The notes below the pieces were generated by a model, which was given only the letters and a program-made list of their open reading frames with translations, was not told where the DNA came from and made no database searches. From Deltaproteobacteria bacterium (GTDB taxonomy: Bacteria; Desulfobacterota_B; Binatia; UBA9968): a stretch of 64,000 nucleotides of DNA. A program made the position numbers and the translations under genes. This document shows positions 34,571 to 43,568 of this stretch, in pieces. The stretch's first letter is position 1; each line of letters begins with the position of its first letter. Where the stretch lies: NCBI GenBank assembly GCA_005879255.1, contig VBKY01000098.1, forward strand, positions 38,792-102,791. The letters are read 5' to 3'.

Positions 34571-35857
34571 ATGAAACGGATTGAGCCGATCAAAAAACCG
34601 CTACGCGGCGACATCAGCGTACCCGGCGACAAGTCGATCGCGCACCGCGCGGTGATTCTCGGCAGCATCGCCAACGGGCGTAGCCGGATTCTTAATTTGT
34701 CCGGTGGCGACGACAACTCCCGCACCGTCAAGGCGTTTCGCCAAATGGGCGTAGAAATCTATCGCGACGGTGATGCTCTCTACGTTGACGGCAATGGCTG
34801 GGCTGGAATGCATCAGCCGGCCGCCGCGATAAATTGCGGCAACTCGGGCACGACCATGCGGCTGATGTCCGGCCTGTTGGCCGGGCGGCCATTTCACAGC
34901 GAGCTCGATGGCGATGCATCGCTGCGCCAACGGCCGATGCGGCGGGTCATCGATCCGTTGGGCGTCATGGGTGCCAAGATTCGCAGCAAAAGCGGCGATG
35001 GTTTGGCGCCCTTGGAGATCGACGGCGGCGACCTGCATGGTATTGATTATCACATGCCCATCGCCAGCGCTCAGGTGAAATCAGCAATCTTGTTGGCGGC
35101 GCTGCAGGCGGAGGGAACGACGACTCTGGAAGAGCCACAAAAATCGCGCGACCACACGGAAGTAATGCTCCGCGGTTTTGGCGCGGCGATCTCACGTGAC
35201 TGTGCGACTATAACCATAAAAGGCGGCCAGTCACTGAGCGCTCAAGAAGTGCGCATCCCGGGTGATATTTCTTCAGCGGCATTTTTCCTGGCAGCGGCCG
35301 CGATGATATCTGGCTCGGATCTTTTCATCCGTAACGTCGGATGCAATCCGACCCGCGATGGCGTGATCGAAGTGCTGCGGCGCATGGGAGCGGCGATCGA
35401 GCTGCTAAACGAACGCGCCGAAGCCGGCGAGAAGGTGGCCGATATTCACGTCACCGGCGGCCCGCTAAAGGGCGTCGATATTGGGCCTGAGCTGGTGGCC
35501 CGGACCATTGATGAATATCCGATTCTTTCGATTGTTGCCGCGATTGCCCAAGGCGTGACGACCTTCTCCGACGTCAAAGAATTACGCTATAAGGAGTCGG
35601 ATCGCATTGCCTCCATGGCCGAGGGGTTGCGCCAGCTGGGCATCGAAGTCGAAGCGGGCGAAGACCGCATGACTATTCAAGGCGGACAGAGATTCAAGGC
35701 GAGCGCAGTTAAAAGCTATGCCGATCATCGCGTCGCCATGTCGTTTGCGGTCGCCGGGCTATGCAGTGAGGGGAGTGTGGAAATTGACGACGTAGGCTGT
35801 GTCGATATATCGTTCCCGGGCTTTTTTGATTTGTTGGGAAAAATTTGTTTGCATTAG
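34571..35857 (+). CDS. aroA: 3-phosphoshikimate 1-carboxyvinyltransferase (EPSP synthase)
   Basis: A 428-residue EPSP synthase, sixth step of the shikimate pathway. Motifs: VPGDKSIAHRAVIL near 17-30 (Lys and Ser of the active site), NSGTTMR at 91-97, SAQVKSAILLAAL, and the catalytic ESDRI loop (LRYKESDRIASM) followed by DHRVAMSFAVAG. In the NSGTTMR loop the residue often linked to glyphosate insensitivity cannot be classified with certainty. ATG 34571 is used; the frame upstream overlaps tyrA and is not coding. Operon position between tyrA and cmk is conserved in many Gram-negatives. Confidence 0.95.
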   Translation: MKRIEPIKKPLRGDISVPGDKSIAHRAVILGSIANGRSRILNLSGGDDNSRTVKAFRQMGVEIYRDGDALYVDGNGWAGMHQPAAAINCGNSGTTMRLMSGLLAGRPFHSELDGDASLRQRPMRRVIDPLGVMGAKIRSKSGDGLAPLEIDGGDLHGIDYHMPIASAQVKSAILLAALQAEGTTTLEEPQKSRDHTEVMLRGFGAAISRDCATITIKGGQSLSAQEVRIPGDISSAAFFLAAAAMISGSDLFIRNVGCNPTRDGVIEVLRRMGAAIELLNERAEAGEKVADIHVTGGPLKGVDIGPELVARTIDEYPILSIVAAIAQGVTTFSDVKELRYKESDRIASMAEGLRQLGIEVEAGEDRMTIQGGQRFKASAVKSYADHRVAMSFAVAGLCSEGSVEIDDVGCVDISFPGFFDLLGKICLH

Positions 35858-35900
35858 CTTATGAGAGAGGGGATAGTCGGCGCGGTGTTGGGGAGGCTGG

Positions 35901-36569
35901 TTGATTATTGCGATTGACGGACCGTCGGGGGCCGGCAAAAGCACCTTGGCGAAACGGCTGGCGAGAGAGCTCGGCTTTATCTATTTAGATACCGGGGCGA
36001 TGTATCGGGCGCTCGCCCTGAAGGTCTTGCGTCAGGGAGTCGATTTGGCGGATGATGCGCGATTGGCTCGGTTGGTCGAATCGATCGAGATTGACTTGCA
36101 AGAGAATAACGGCACGCTGGAGGTGCTTCTGGACGGTATCAATGTCGCTAACGAGATTCGCACACCGGAAGTGAGCCAATTGGCGTCGAAGGTCTCCGCG
36201 TTAAAAATCGTTCGTGCGCGGATGCTCGATTTGCAACGCGGCATGGGCAAACGCGGCAGCGTCGTCGCCGAGGGACGGGATATCGGCACCGTAGTTTTTC
36301 CCAACGCCGAGGTAAAGATCTTTCTCGATGCCTCGGCGGAGGAGCGGGCTCGCCGGCGTTGTGCAGAGCTTCGGGCCGCCGGCCGTCCGGCCGATTTGAG
36401 TGAGACATTACGAGAGATGGAAGAACGCGACAAGCGGGACAGCGAAAGAGATTTGGCGCCGCTACGGATGGCGGACGACGCGCTCAGGATCGATTCTTCG
36501 AATGCCAGCGCTGACAGCGTGGCCGCCCAGGTTTTAGCGAAAATTAGAAACAGTGCGCGAGTAAATTAA
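35901..36569 (+). CDS. cmk: Cytidylate kinase
   Basis: Phosphorylates CMP/dCMP. The P-loop DGPSGAGKST is at 6-15, followed by LDTGAMYRALAL, then EGRDIGTVVFPNA and SAEERARRRCAEL. The start is TTG 35901 with GGGGAGG 5 nt upstream; it directly gives the family N-terminus. 222 residues, normal. It lies 43 nt after aroA and 20 nt before rpsA, the common cmk-rpsA pairing. Confidence 0.95.
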   Translation: MIIAIDGPSGAGKSTLAKRLARELGFIYLDTGAMYRALALKVLRQGVDLADDARLARLVESIEIDLQENNGTLEVLLDGINVANEIRTPEVSQLASKVSALKIVRARMLDLQRGMGKRGSVVAEGRDIGTVVFPNAEVKIFLDASAEERARRRCAELRAAGRPADLSETLREMEERDKRDSERDLAPLRMADDALRIDSSNASADSVAAQVLAKIRNSARVN

Positions 36570-36589
36570 ATAGATCGGAGTTGGTTTGC

Positions 36590-38335
36590 ATGGCTGAACA
36601 GGACGAACAGTTTAAGGGCGCGCCCGCGGGGGGCCCTAGTGAGTTTGAAGCAATGTTTGAGGAGAGCCTGCGCACCGTCAAACCTGGCGGCGTCGTCAAA
36701 GGCAGGGTCGTTGGTATCACGGCAACCCATGTGCTGATCGACGTTGGCTACAAATCCGAAGGGCAGATTCCCATCCAAGAGTTCACCGATCGCGAAGGCC
36801 ATGTGCAAGTCAAGGTAGGTGACGATGTTGACGTGTTCTTCGACTCCTCGGAAAGCGAGGGCGGGGGCATTGTATTATCGCGGCAACGGGCGGAAAATTT
36901 GAAACTTTGGGAAGAGCTGGAAAAAGCCTTTAACGAAGGCCGCGGCGTCGAGGGGCACATCATCGGCAAGGTCAAAGGCGGTTTCAAGGTTGACGTTGGA
37001 GTCCCGGCATTTCTACCGGGCTCTCACGTCGATATTCGCCCGAACCGCAACTTGGACCGTTTTATCGGCACCACCGATCGCTTTGCGATTCTTAAGTTTA
37101 ACCGACCGCGTGGCAACGTCGTGGTTTCGCGTCGCGCGCTTTTGGAAAAGGAACGCGACACGCTGAAACAAGAGGTCTTAAAAATTCTCGAGGAGGGCGT
37201 GATCCTCGAAGGCACAGTGAAGAACATTACCGGCTATGGCGCCTTCGTCGATCTCGGCGGCATCGACGGCATTCTCCACATCAGCGACATGTCCTGGGGG
37301 CGCATCAATCACCCTTCGGAGATCGTCCGAGTCGGCGAAAAAATCAAAGTCGTCGTGCTCAAGTTCGACAGCGAGAAAGAGCGCATTTCCCTGGGCATGA
37401 AACAATTGACGCCTGATCCGTGGCACACCGTGGCGGAAAAATATCCCGTCGGTTCACGAGTGCAGGGCAAGGTCATCAGTTTGATGGATTACGGCGCTTT
37501 CGTCGAATTGGAAAGCGGTATCGAAGGACTGGTCCATATTTCGGAAATGTCTTGGACCCGCAAGGTCGCCCACCCGTCAAAAATCCTCCAGGTTGGCCAG
37601 CAGGTCGAGGTCGTCGTGCTCAACGTCGATCCCGGACACCGCAGGATCTCACTCGGGCTCAAGCAGGTGATGGCCAATCCCTGGGAAGTGGCGAAGGAAA
37701 AATATCCGATCGGCAGCATCATTAAAGGCCCGGTGCGGAATGTCACGGACTTCGGCATATTTGTCGGTATCGAGGAGGGTATCGATGGCCTCGTGCATAT
37801 CTCCGATCTGCACTGGACCAAAAAGGTCAAGCATCCGTCGGAATTATTCAAAAAAGGAGATATCATCGAAGCCAAGGTGCTCGGGATAAACGTCGAAAAC
37901 GAGCGTTTCTCTCTCGGCATCAAGCAGCTGGCGCCCGATCCCTGGAAAGTAGTTGCCGACCGTCACCCGGTGGGCTCCAAGATCAAAGGCCAAGTCACCA
38001 GCGTGCCGGAGTTTGGTGTATTCGTCCGCATCGACGAAGGCGTCGAAGGGCTTATTCATGTTTCTCAGTTGAGTTCGGAGCGGGTCGACAAACCGTCGAA
38101 CCTCTTCAAGGTTGGTGATGAAGTCGAAGCCGAAGTTCTCAGCATCGATCTTGCCGATCGCAAGATCGGTCTCAGTATCAAAGCCCTACGTCGCACGGAA
38201 GAGCGCCAAGAAATGGAAAATTATCTAAAACGCGAAAAAGAGGGCGGCCGTTTCTCTTTCGAGTCTCTGCTTGGCGATGAGCTTCGCTTGGATAGGGACG
38301 AAGATGCACAGGGCGGGCGCAAGGGGCGCGGGTAA
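36590..38335 (+). CDS. rpsA: 30S ribosomal protein S1
   Basis: A 581-residue S1 with six OB-fold S1 repeats, beginning near residues 26, 113, 198, 283, 370 and 457; the last four show the strongly conserved GxVxxxxxFGxFVxxxxGxEGLVHxS pattern. It recruits mRNA to the 30S subunit. CGGAG at 36576-36580 sits 9 nt before ATG 36590, which is favoured over TTG 36581. The C-terminal tail is charged (DRDEDAQGGRKGRG). Followed by sppA after 30 nt. Confidence 0.96.
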   Translation: MAEQDEQFKGAPAGGPSEFEAMFEESLRTVKPGGVVKGRVVGITATHVLIDVGYKSEGQIPIQEFTDREGHVQVKVGDDVDVFFDSSESEGGGIVLSRQRAENLKLWEELEKAFNEGRGVEGHIIGKVKGGFKVDVGVPAFLPGSHVDIRPNRNLDRFIGTTDRFAILKFNRPRGNVVVSRRALLEKERDTLKQEVLKILEEGVILEGTVKNITGYGAFVDLGGIDGILHISDMSWGRINHPSEIVRVGEKIKVVVLKFDSEKERISLGMKQLTPDPWHTVAEKYPVGSRVQGKVISLMDYGAFVELESGIEGLVHISEMSWTRKVAHPSKILQVGQQVEVVVLNVDPGHRRISLGLKQVMANPWEVAKEKYPIGSIIKGPVRNVTDFGIFVGIEEGIDGLVHISDLHWTKKVKHPSELFKKGDIIEAKVLGINVENERFSLGIKQLAPDPWKVVADRHPVGSKIKGQVTSVPEFGVFVRIDEGVEGLIHVSQLSSERVDKPSNLFKVGDEVEAEVLSIDLADRKIGLSIKALRRTEERQEMENYLKREKEGGRFSFESLLGDELRLDRDEDAQGGRKGRG

Positions 38336-38365
38336 TCCCGAGCAGATAGACTCGCTGGAATTGAT

Positions 38366-39265
38366 ATGGCTAGGAAACATTATATTTTACGCGGCCTCGG
38401 CCTGCTGTTTGTATTTATTTTGGTCGTCTTCACCGGAGCATTTTTCTACGCATACATCACCGGTGGCGATGCCAAGGTTTTGTCGATGTTCGCCGGCGAA
38501 GGCATCGGCGTCCTGCAGATTGAAGGCGCCATCGATGACTCGCGCAACGTGGTGACGGAGCTAAAACGGTTTAAGGAAATGCCTTGGGTGAAAGCAGTCG
38601 TCGTGCGCATCGATTCGCCGGGCGGCGCCGTGGCGCCGACTCAGGAGATCTTCGAGGAAATCCAGAAATTCAAAAAGCAAAAACCGTTTATCGCTTCGAT
38701 GGGCGGCATGGCGACGTCCGGGGGCTATTACATCGCCGCCGCCTGCGACAAGATCGTCGCCAACCCTGGGACACTAACCGGATCCATCGGCGTGATCATG
38801 CAACTGAGCAACCTCGAAGACTTGATGAAGAAAATCGGCGTCAAGGGGATCAACGTCAAAAGCGGCGCGAACAAAGACATCGGCTCGCCGTTTCAACCGT
38901 TATCCCCGGAGGGAAAACAGATTCTTCAGTCGTTGGTCGATAACGTGCACGGCCAATTCGTCGCGGCGGTGGCGAAGGGCAGAAGCATGGACGAAGCGCA
39001 GGTTCGTAAGCTCGCCGACGGCCGCGTCTACTCCGGAGCACAAGCCAAGGAATTGGGATTGATCGATCAATTCGGCACTCTGGAAGAAGCGATCGAACTA
39101 GCGGCGAGACGCGCGGGCATCGAAACCGAGCCGGCGGTTTATTACTCGCGCCCGGAACAAGAGCGATGGTGGGAACGAATGTTTATGGGGATTTTCGGTC
39201 GCCGGCTGCCGGGAACTGAGCGCGGCTGGTTGCGCTACGAATGGTCGCCGTCGCTGCTCCAGTAA
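38366..39265 (+). CDS. sppA: Signal peptide peptidase SppA (short form)
   Basis: Membrane-anchored S49 serine protease of 299 residues that degrades cleaved signal peptides. One N-terminal membrane segment (about residues 8-33) is followed by the protease domain. The nucleophile is Ser118 in GMATSGGYYIA, and the catalytic Lys is in the NKDIGSPF segment about 50 residues later. This is the short, single-domain type found in Gram-positives and many deltaproteobacteria, not the 67-kDa enterobacterial form. It is in the rpsA-sppA-ihfB series. Confidence 0.93.
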   Translation: MARKHYILRGLGLLFVFILVVFTGAFFYAYITGGDAKVLSMFAGEGIGVLQIEGAIDDSRNVVTELKRFKEMPWVKAVVVRIDSPGGAVAPTQEIFEEIQKFKKQKPFIASMGGMATSGGYYIAAACDKIVANPGTLTGSIGVIMQLSNLEDLMKKIGVKGINVKSGANKDIGSPFQPLSPEGKQILQSLVDNVHGQFVAAVAKGRSMDEAQVRKLADGRVYSGAQAKELGLIDQFGTLEEAIELAARRAGIETEPAVYYSRPEQERWWERMFMGIFGRRLPGTERGWLRYEWSPSLLQ

Positions 39266-39331
39266 TTGGCGGCGGCGAAGAGTGGTAAACACAACATTGA
39301 CAATAACTTCTTGCGTTGTGAGGGGGATGAT

Positions 39332-39649
39332 ATGACAAAAAGGGATTTGATCGATGAGGTGAACAAAAGATTTCCTCATCTGTCGCGACGGGATTCAGAA
39401 GTCATTATCAACGCCATTTTCGATTCCATGGTGGATGCTCTGGCCCAGGGAGATCGGATCGAAATTCGCGGCTTTGGCAGTTTCGTCGTGAAACACCGGC
39501 GCGCCAGGCAAGGGCGTAATCCCAAGAGCGGCGCTCTAGTGTCGGTAGCCGCCAAACGAGTGCCCTTTTTCAAGGTCGGCAAAGAGCTTCGACTGCGGGT
39601 TGACGGCCAACCTTATAACCCCGCTGACGATGAAGGAGACGATGAGTGA
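39332..39649 (+). CDS. ihfB: Integration host factor beta-like DNA-binding protein
   Basis: HU/IHF family protein of 105 residues: MTKRDLIDEVNKRFPHLS, the arm region RGFGSFVVKHRRARQGRNPKSG with the conserved intercalating proline region, and VPFFKVGKELRLRV. The C-terminal extension (DGQPYNPADDEGDDE) is acidic, as in some IhfB. Start ATG 39332 with GAGGGGG upstream; the longer frame to 39266 is not needed. Its stop codon overlaps the GTG of the HIT gene. Position after rpsA is the usual one for ihfB. Confidence 0.93.
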   Translation: MTKRDLIDEVNKRFPHLSRRDSEVIINAIFDSMVDALAQGDRIEIRGFGSFVVKHRRARQGRNPKSGALVSVAAKRVPFFKVGKELRLRVDGQPYNPADDEGDDE

Positions 39650-40137
39650 AGCAGCTTTGGGCTCCTTGGCGAATGGCCTATATAGACGAGGGCTCCAAGG
39701 AACAGGGCTGTATCTTCTGTAGCAAGTTTCGCGATGGCGATCTGCGAGCCGGACTGGTTTTGGCGCACACCCGTCACACGGTCGTAATGTTGAATAAGTA
39801 TCCATACAACAATGGTCATTTGCTATTGGCTCCGAAGCGCCATGAAAATACTCTCGCCAACTTGTCGAGCGAAGAATTTATCGATCTCAACGAAGCGCTG
39901 CGCCACTCGGTTGAGATCGTGCGCCAGGCGGTCCACCCGGCCGGCATCAACTTAGGCATGAACCTCGGCAAATGCGCCGGCGCGGGCATCGAAGATCATC
40001 TTCACTGGCATGTCGTGCCGCGCTGGGAGGGTGACACTAATTTCATGCCGGTGGTCGCGGAGACCCGCGTGATGCCGCAGCATTTGCTCGACAGTTACGA
40101 CCGTCTACAACCCTTTTTTCAGAATCTTTTCGCTTGA
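39646..40137 (+). CDS. HIT-family (Ap4A phosphorylase-like) hydrolase
   Basis: A 163-residue histidine-triad protein with the HxHxHxx motif in EDHLHWHVVPRWEGDTNF and an N-terminal Cys pair (CIFC) seen in the HIT branch close to Ap4A phosphorylases. KQLWAPWRMAYI at the start is characteristic. The start is GTG 39646, overlapping the ihfB stop by 4 nt (GTGA). It probably splits dinucleoside polyphosphates or nucleoside phosphoramidates. Confidence 0.92.
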   Translation: MKQLWAPWRMAYIDEGSKEQGCIFCSKFRDGDLRAGLVLAHTRHTVVMLNKYPYNNGHLLLAPKRHENTLANLSSEEFIDLNEALRHSVEIVRQAVHPAGINLGMNLGKCAGAGIEDHLHWHVVPRWEGDTNFMPVVAETRVMPQHLLDSYDRLQPFFQNLFA

Positions 40138-40141
40138 TGGG

Positions 40142-40170
40142 TTGGTCGTACAAGGCATCTAGTGTAAAAT
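40142..40170 (+). promoter_or_regulatory. Possible sigma-70 promoter of the MoxR-VWA pair
   Basis: TTGGTC (40142-40147) and TAAAAT (40165-40170) with a 17-nt spacer. Transcription would begin near 40177, giving a leader of about 64 nt before GTG 40241 with its strong ribosome-binding site. Confidence 0.4.
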
Positions 40171-40240
40171 AAAACCAGTGAATCAGCGAAAAACGGAACA
40201 CGATACCAAAAACTACTCTTCACGGGGGAGGCCTACGGAA

Positions 40241-41638
40241 GTGACTGAGGCGAAAACATTAGGAGAACTCAAAAAAAGCGGCGTTGCAGTTTTGACGGTG
40301 CGCGAGGAAATGCGCAAGAATCTCGTGCGCCATCTCGAGAGTGGGCAGCGTATTTTGCCGGGCATCGTCGGCTACGACGAGACGGTCATCCCGGAAATCG
40401 AAAACGCCATTCTCTCCGGCCATCATATGGTTTTTCTCGGCGAACGAGGTCAGGGAAAGTCGCGCATCATTCGCAGCCTGATCGGTCTGCTGGACGAAAG
40501 AATTCCCATCATTCAAGGGTGTGAGATCAGTGATAATCCATATCATCCGATCTGTCGCGTCTGTCGCAAGAGGGCCGCGGAAATGGGTGACGCGTTGCCA
40601 CTTCAATGGATCGATCGCGATTTTCGCTATGGCGAGAAACTAGCGACTCCGGATGTCTCCATCGCCGATTTGGTCGGTGAGATCGATCCGATCAAAGTCG
40701 CCGAGGGGCGCTATCTCGCCGACGAAGAAACGATCCACTATGGTTTGGTGCCGCGCACCAACCGAGGCATTTTCGCCATCAACGAGCTCCCCGATCTAAC
40801 AGAAAAAGTTCAAGTCGGTCTGTTCAACCTGATGGAAGAAAAGGACGTCCAAATCAAAGGCTACAAGATCCGCCTGCCGCTCGACGTGGTCATCGTCGCC
40901 AGCGCCAATCCGGAGGACTACACCAGCCGCGGACGCATCATCACGCCACTCAAGGACCGCTTCGACGTGCAGATCCGCACGCATTATCCGAAGAAGATCG
41001 AGGATGAGCTCACTATCATGGAACAGGAAGCCGCGCCGGTGAGCCACCGCAGCCGCAAAGTCGACGTGCCGCGTTTCCTGAAGGAAGTCCTCGGTCATTT
41101 GACCTTCGAGGCGCGCAAGTCCAACGAGATTAACCAGTCCTCCGGCGTGAGCGTGCGCGTCACGATCAACAACTACGAAAGCCTGATCAGCAACGCCGAG
41201 AAGCGTGCGCTGCGCTGCAAGGAGAACGACATCGTGCCGCGGATCAGTGATTTTCACGCGCTATTGGCCTCGACCAGCGGAAAAATCGAAATGGAATACG
41301 TCGGCGAGGACAAGAAAGAAAACGAATTGGTCGAAAAGCTGATCAATCGTTCTATCGTCAAAGTCTTCGATCAATACTTCAGCCTCAACTCGCTGCAGAA
41401 AGTCGTCGAGTACTTCAATTCGGGATGGGGCGTCGAAGTATCCGATCAAATGCCTTCGCAAGATTATCTAGAAGGCATCAAGGAAATCCCCGGATTAAAA
41501 GATGCGATCAAATCCCTGGGGATTCACGAGTCGCCCACCCTGATGGCTTCGGCGACGGAATTTGTCCTCGAAGGGCTCCATCTGCACCAAAAGCTCAACA
41601 AGGAGATAGAGGGTGGCCGGGTGACCTACGGCAAGTAG
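40241..41638 (+). CDS. MoxR/ChlI-like AAA+ ATPase
   Basis: A 465-residue AAA+ ATPase of the magnesium-chelatase I/MoxR type. Walker A is GERGQGKS near 79-86, a Walker B-like IFAINELPDL and the sensor/insert GRIITPLKDRFDVQI follow. An unusual Cys cluster CEISDNPYHPICRVCRK lies between Walker A and B. GTG 40241 is chosen because GGGGGAGG (40224-40231) is 9 nt upstream; GTG 40178 has no such site. The VWA partner begins 44 nt after the stop. Such pairs act as ATPase-driven chaperones or metal insertases; no client gene is seen nearby. Confidence 0.88.
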   Translation: MTEAKTLGELKKSGVAVLTVREEMRKNLVRHLESGQRILPGIVGYDETVIPEIENAILSGHHMVFLGERGQGKSRIIRSLIGLLDERIPIIQGCEISDNPYHPICRVCRKRAAEMGDALPLQWIDRDFRYGEKLATPDVSIADLVGEIDPIKVAEGRYLADEETIHYGLVPRTNRGIFAINELPDLTEKVQVGLFNLMEEKDVQIKGYKIRLPLDVVIVASANPEDYTSRGRIITPLKDRFDVQIRTHYPKKIEDELTIMEQEAAPVSHRSRKVDVPRFLKEVLGHLTFEARKSNEINQSSGVSVRVTINNYESLISNAEKRALRCKENDIVPRISDFHALLASTSGKIEMEYVGEDKKENELVEKLINRSIVKVFDQYFSLNSLQKVVEYFNSGWGVEVSDQMPSQDYLEGIKEIPGLKDAIKSLGIHESPTLMASATEFVLEGLHLHQKLNKEIEGGRVTYGK

Positions 41639-41682
41639 CCAAGTTCAGCCGCCGCCAGACAAAATCTCTAAGCCACCCCTTC

Positions 41683-43275
41683 ATGGTACATGTCCGCTAT
41701 AGCCGCTGGAATGCCGACGGTCGCAATTCCCTCGACTCGGAATCCGTGTTCGATCAGTTGAACGACTACATGAACGAAACCGGCGATCTGCAGCAGGCGA
41801 TGCGCCGCCTGATGCAGAAGGGCATCAAGCAAGGCGAAAAGCAGACCAAAGGTCTCGAAGATCTGCTCGCGCAGGTGGCGCGCGAGATGCGCAAGCTCTA
41901 CGACGAGTACCGCTTGCAATCGGCGATGGATGAGGTGCAGGACAAGCTCGACTCCGTTGTCGATCAAGAGCGCCAAACTCTTGAAGAATTGGACCAAGCC
42001 GGGCAGGACATGCAGGACAAGAAGCAGTTCCTCCACGATCTTCCCGGGAAAACCAGTGAGGCGATCGAGAAGCTCACTTCGTACCGTTTCGAAAATTCCG
42101 ACGCTGAAAAAGAGTTTCAACAGCTGGTCATGCAGCTCGATCAAATCCGCAAGCTCGAAAACTGGCTGCGCCGCGAAGGCAGTCTGTTCCGCGGCCAGAC
42201 GCCCATGCAATTTCAGCAGTCGCAGGAACTGATGGAACGCATGGAGGACTTGCGCAAGCTGGAAGCGCAGCTTTCCGGCATGCAGCTCAAAGACGTCGAT
42301 CAAGAGTTGTTGGAAAAACTTCTCGGCGGTGAACCGAAGCAAGACTTTGAAGGGGTCATGCGCATGCAATCACTGCTCGAAGAGGGCGGCTATGTCCTGG
42401 AGCAGGGCGAGCGTTTCGAGCTGAGTGCCAAAGGCGTGCGCCGGGTCGGCCAACTGGCGCTGCGGGATATCTACAAACAGCTTCGGCGCGACGGCATGGG
42501 TCGCCACACGACCCGCAACCGCGGCAACCAGGAGATGGTCCTCGAAACCAGCCGGCCCTACGTGCAAGGCGACCCGCTGCACATCAACATGATTCAAACC
42601 CTCAAGAATGCGCTGCTTCACGGCGGCGGTGTGCCCGTTCGCATTGGTCCGGGAGACTTCGCCGTCTACGAATCGGAATACAACACCCGCGCGGCGACGG
42701 TGCTGCTGTTGGATATGAGCTGGTCGATGAGTTGGGAAGGGCGTTTCACCGCGGCAAAAAAAGTCGCGCTGGCAATGGAGAGCCTGGTGCGCTCGCTTCA
42801 CCCGCGCGATTACTTCGGCATCGTCGGTTTCTTCACCCGCGCGGTCGAGCTCAAGGCCAAGGATCTGCCGCAGGCGACCTGGAACATGGGCGACCCGTTC
42901 ACCAACTTGCAGGATGGCTTGCATCTGGCGACGGAAATGCTCGGCAAAAAGCCCAGCGCCAACCAGCAGATGATCGTGATTACCGACGGTCAGCCGACCG
43001 CATACTGCCGTCAGGGAAGGCTTTACTGTGAATGGCCGCTGAGCTTCGGCGGCATCAGCCAGCGCGCTGCGGAGGAAACTTTGAAAGAAGTCGAGCGCAT
43101 CACGCGTAAAGGTATCACCATCAATACGTTCATGCTCGACGATAGCCCGGTACTGCGCGGCTTCGTCGATGACCTTACCCGCATCAACAGGGGCCGCGCT
43201 TTTTACACCCGTCCCGATCGGCTCGGCGAGTATTTGCTCGTCGACTATCTCTCGCATCAGCGAAAAAAGGTCTAA
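41683..43275 (+). CDS. VWA-domain protein, partner of the MoxR-like ATPase
   Basis: A 530-residue protein with a long charged helical N-terminal half (about residues 25-200, coiled-coil prone) and a C-terminal von Willebrand A domain whose MIDAS motif is DMSWS at 344-348, with a further TDGQPTAY metal-coordinating segment. ATG 41683 is the first start past the upstream gene; the open frame further left overlaps that gene and is not coding. MoxR-VWA pairs resemble CoxD/CoxE, RavA/ViaA and ChlI/ChlD systems for assembly or metal insertion. The stop codon lies in a perfect stem-loop. Confidence 0.88.
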   Translation: MVHVRYSRWNADGRNSLDSESVFDQLNDYMNETGDLQQAMRRLMQKGIKQGEKQTKGLEDLLAQVAREMRKLYDEYRLQSAMDEVQDKLDSVVDQERQTLEELDQAGQDMQDKKQFLHDLPGKTSEAIEKLTSYRFENSDAEKEFQQLVMQLDQIRKLENWLRREGSLFRGQTPMQFQQSQELMERMEDLRKLEAQLSGMQLKDVDQELLEKLLGGEPKQDFEGVMRMQSLLEEGGYVLEQGERFELSAKGVRRVGQLALRDIYKQLRRDGMGRHTTRNRGNQEMVLETSRPYVQGDPLHINMIQTLKNALLHGGGVPVRIGPGDFAVYESEYNTRAATVLLLDMSWSMSWEGRFTAAKKVALAMESLVRSLHPRDYFGIVGFFTRAVELKAKDLPQATWNMGDPFTNLQDGLHLATEMLGKKPSANQQMIVITDGQPTAYCRQGRLYCEWPLSFGGISQRAAEETLKEVERITRKGITINTFMLDDSPVLRGFVDDLTRINRGRAFYTRPDRLGEYLLVDYLSHQRKKV

Positions 43276-43295
43276 CGCGTTCTACGCGTTAGACC
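43269..43295. terminator. Stem-loop over the VWA stop codon
   Basis: Perfect 11-bp arms GGTCTAACGCG (43269-43279) and CGCGTTAGACC (43285-43295) with a 5-nt loop. There is no T-run, so it may be a factor-dependent or processing hairpin. The stop TAA (43273-43275) lies inside the left arm, and a 9-nt tandem array starts at once downstream. Confidence 0.45.
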
Positions 43296-43331
43296 GTTCC
43301 AATCGTTCCAATAGTTCCAGCCGTTCCAATG
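43296..43331 (+). repeat. 9-nt tandem array (CGTTCCAAT type), forward
   Basis: Four units with a 9-nt period: CGTTCCAAT, CGTTCCAAT, AGTTCCAGC, CGTTCCAAT. Similar arrays are at 44186, 46457, and, in the opposite orientation, 46934 and 48897. Confidence 0.8.
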
Positions 43332-43491
43332 TACCTAGAACCCACAGCTTCTTTAGTGCCGCAGCCTGGCTGAAGTAAACGTAATCCGGATTCTTCCGGT
43401 TTTCATTCCTAGAAAATTCATTTCACAGCGCGGTCAAGAAGGTTCAGCTGCAAGGCGCGCGACGGTAGTTGCCGATTCTTTTCCGTTTCCC

Positions 43492-43530
43492 ACCATTCCA
43501 ATACTCCAATACTCCATCACTCCAATTCCT
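43492..43530 (+). repeat. Degenerate CTCCAAT tandem tract upstream of lexA
   Basis: Units of 8-9 nt: CATTCCAAT, ACTCCAAT, ACTCCATC, ACTCCAATT. It looks like a diverged relative of the 9-nt arrays. The other part of the 287-nt gap between the VWA gene and lexA (43332-43491) shows no supported gene. Confidence 0.6.
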
Positions 43531-43533
43531 CGT

Positions 43534-43562
43534 TTGACTACTGAAAATAATTTCAGTATATA
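43534..43562 (+). promoter_or_regulatory. lexA promoter, probably giving a leaderless transcript
   Basis: TTGACT (43534-43539) and TATATA (43557-43562) are 17 nt apart. With the usual 6-7 nt from the -10 element, transcription would start at about 43569, the A of the lexA ATG. No ribosome-binding site is present between promoter and ATG. Confidence 0.6.
43539..43558. promoter_or_regulatory. LexA operator (SOS box) in the lexA promoter
   Basis: A perfect inverted repeat TACTGAAA-ATAA-TTTCAGTA fills the spacer between the -35 and -10 elements, so LexA bound here would block its own promoter. The half-site TACTGAAA differs from the enterobacterial CTGT box and the Gram-positive GAAC box. No second copy was seen in the window, including upstream of imuA. 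Confidence 0.65.
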
Positions 43563-43568
43563 GTGATT

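Noticed and set aside
41425..41682. Long N-terminal extension of the VWA protein
   Set aside because: It overlaps the conserved end of the MoxR-like gene in another frame and has no start site support.
43269..43295. attC site, because the arms contain GTCTAAC and GTTAGAC
   Set aside because: The whole structure is only 27 nt, without L boxes or an unpaired base, too short for an attC.
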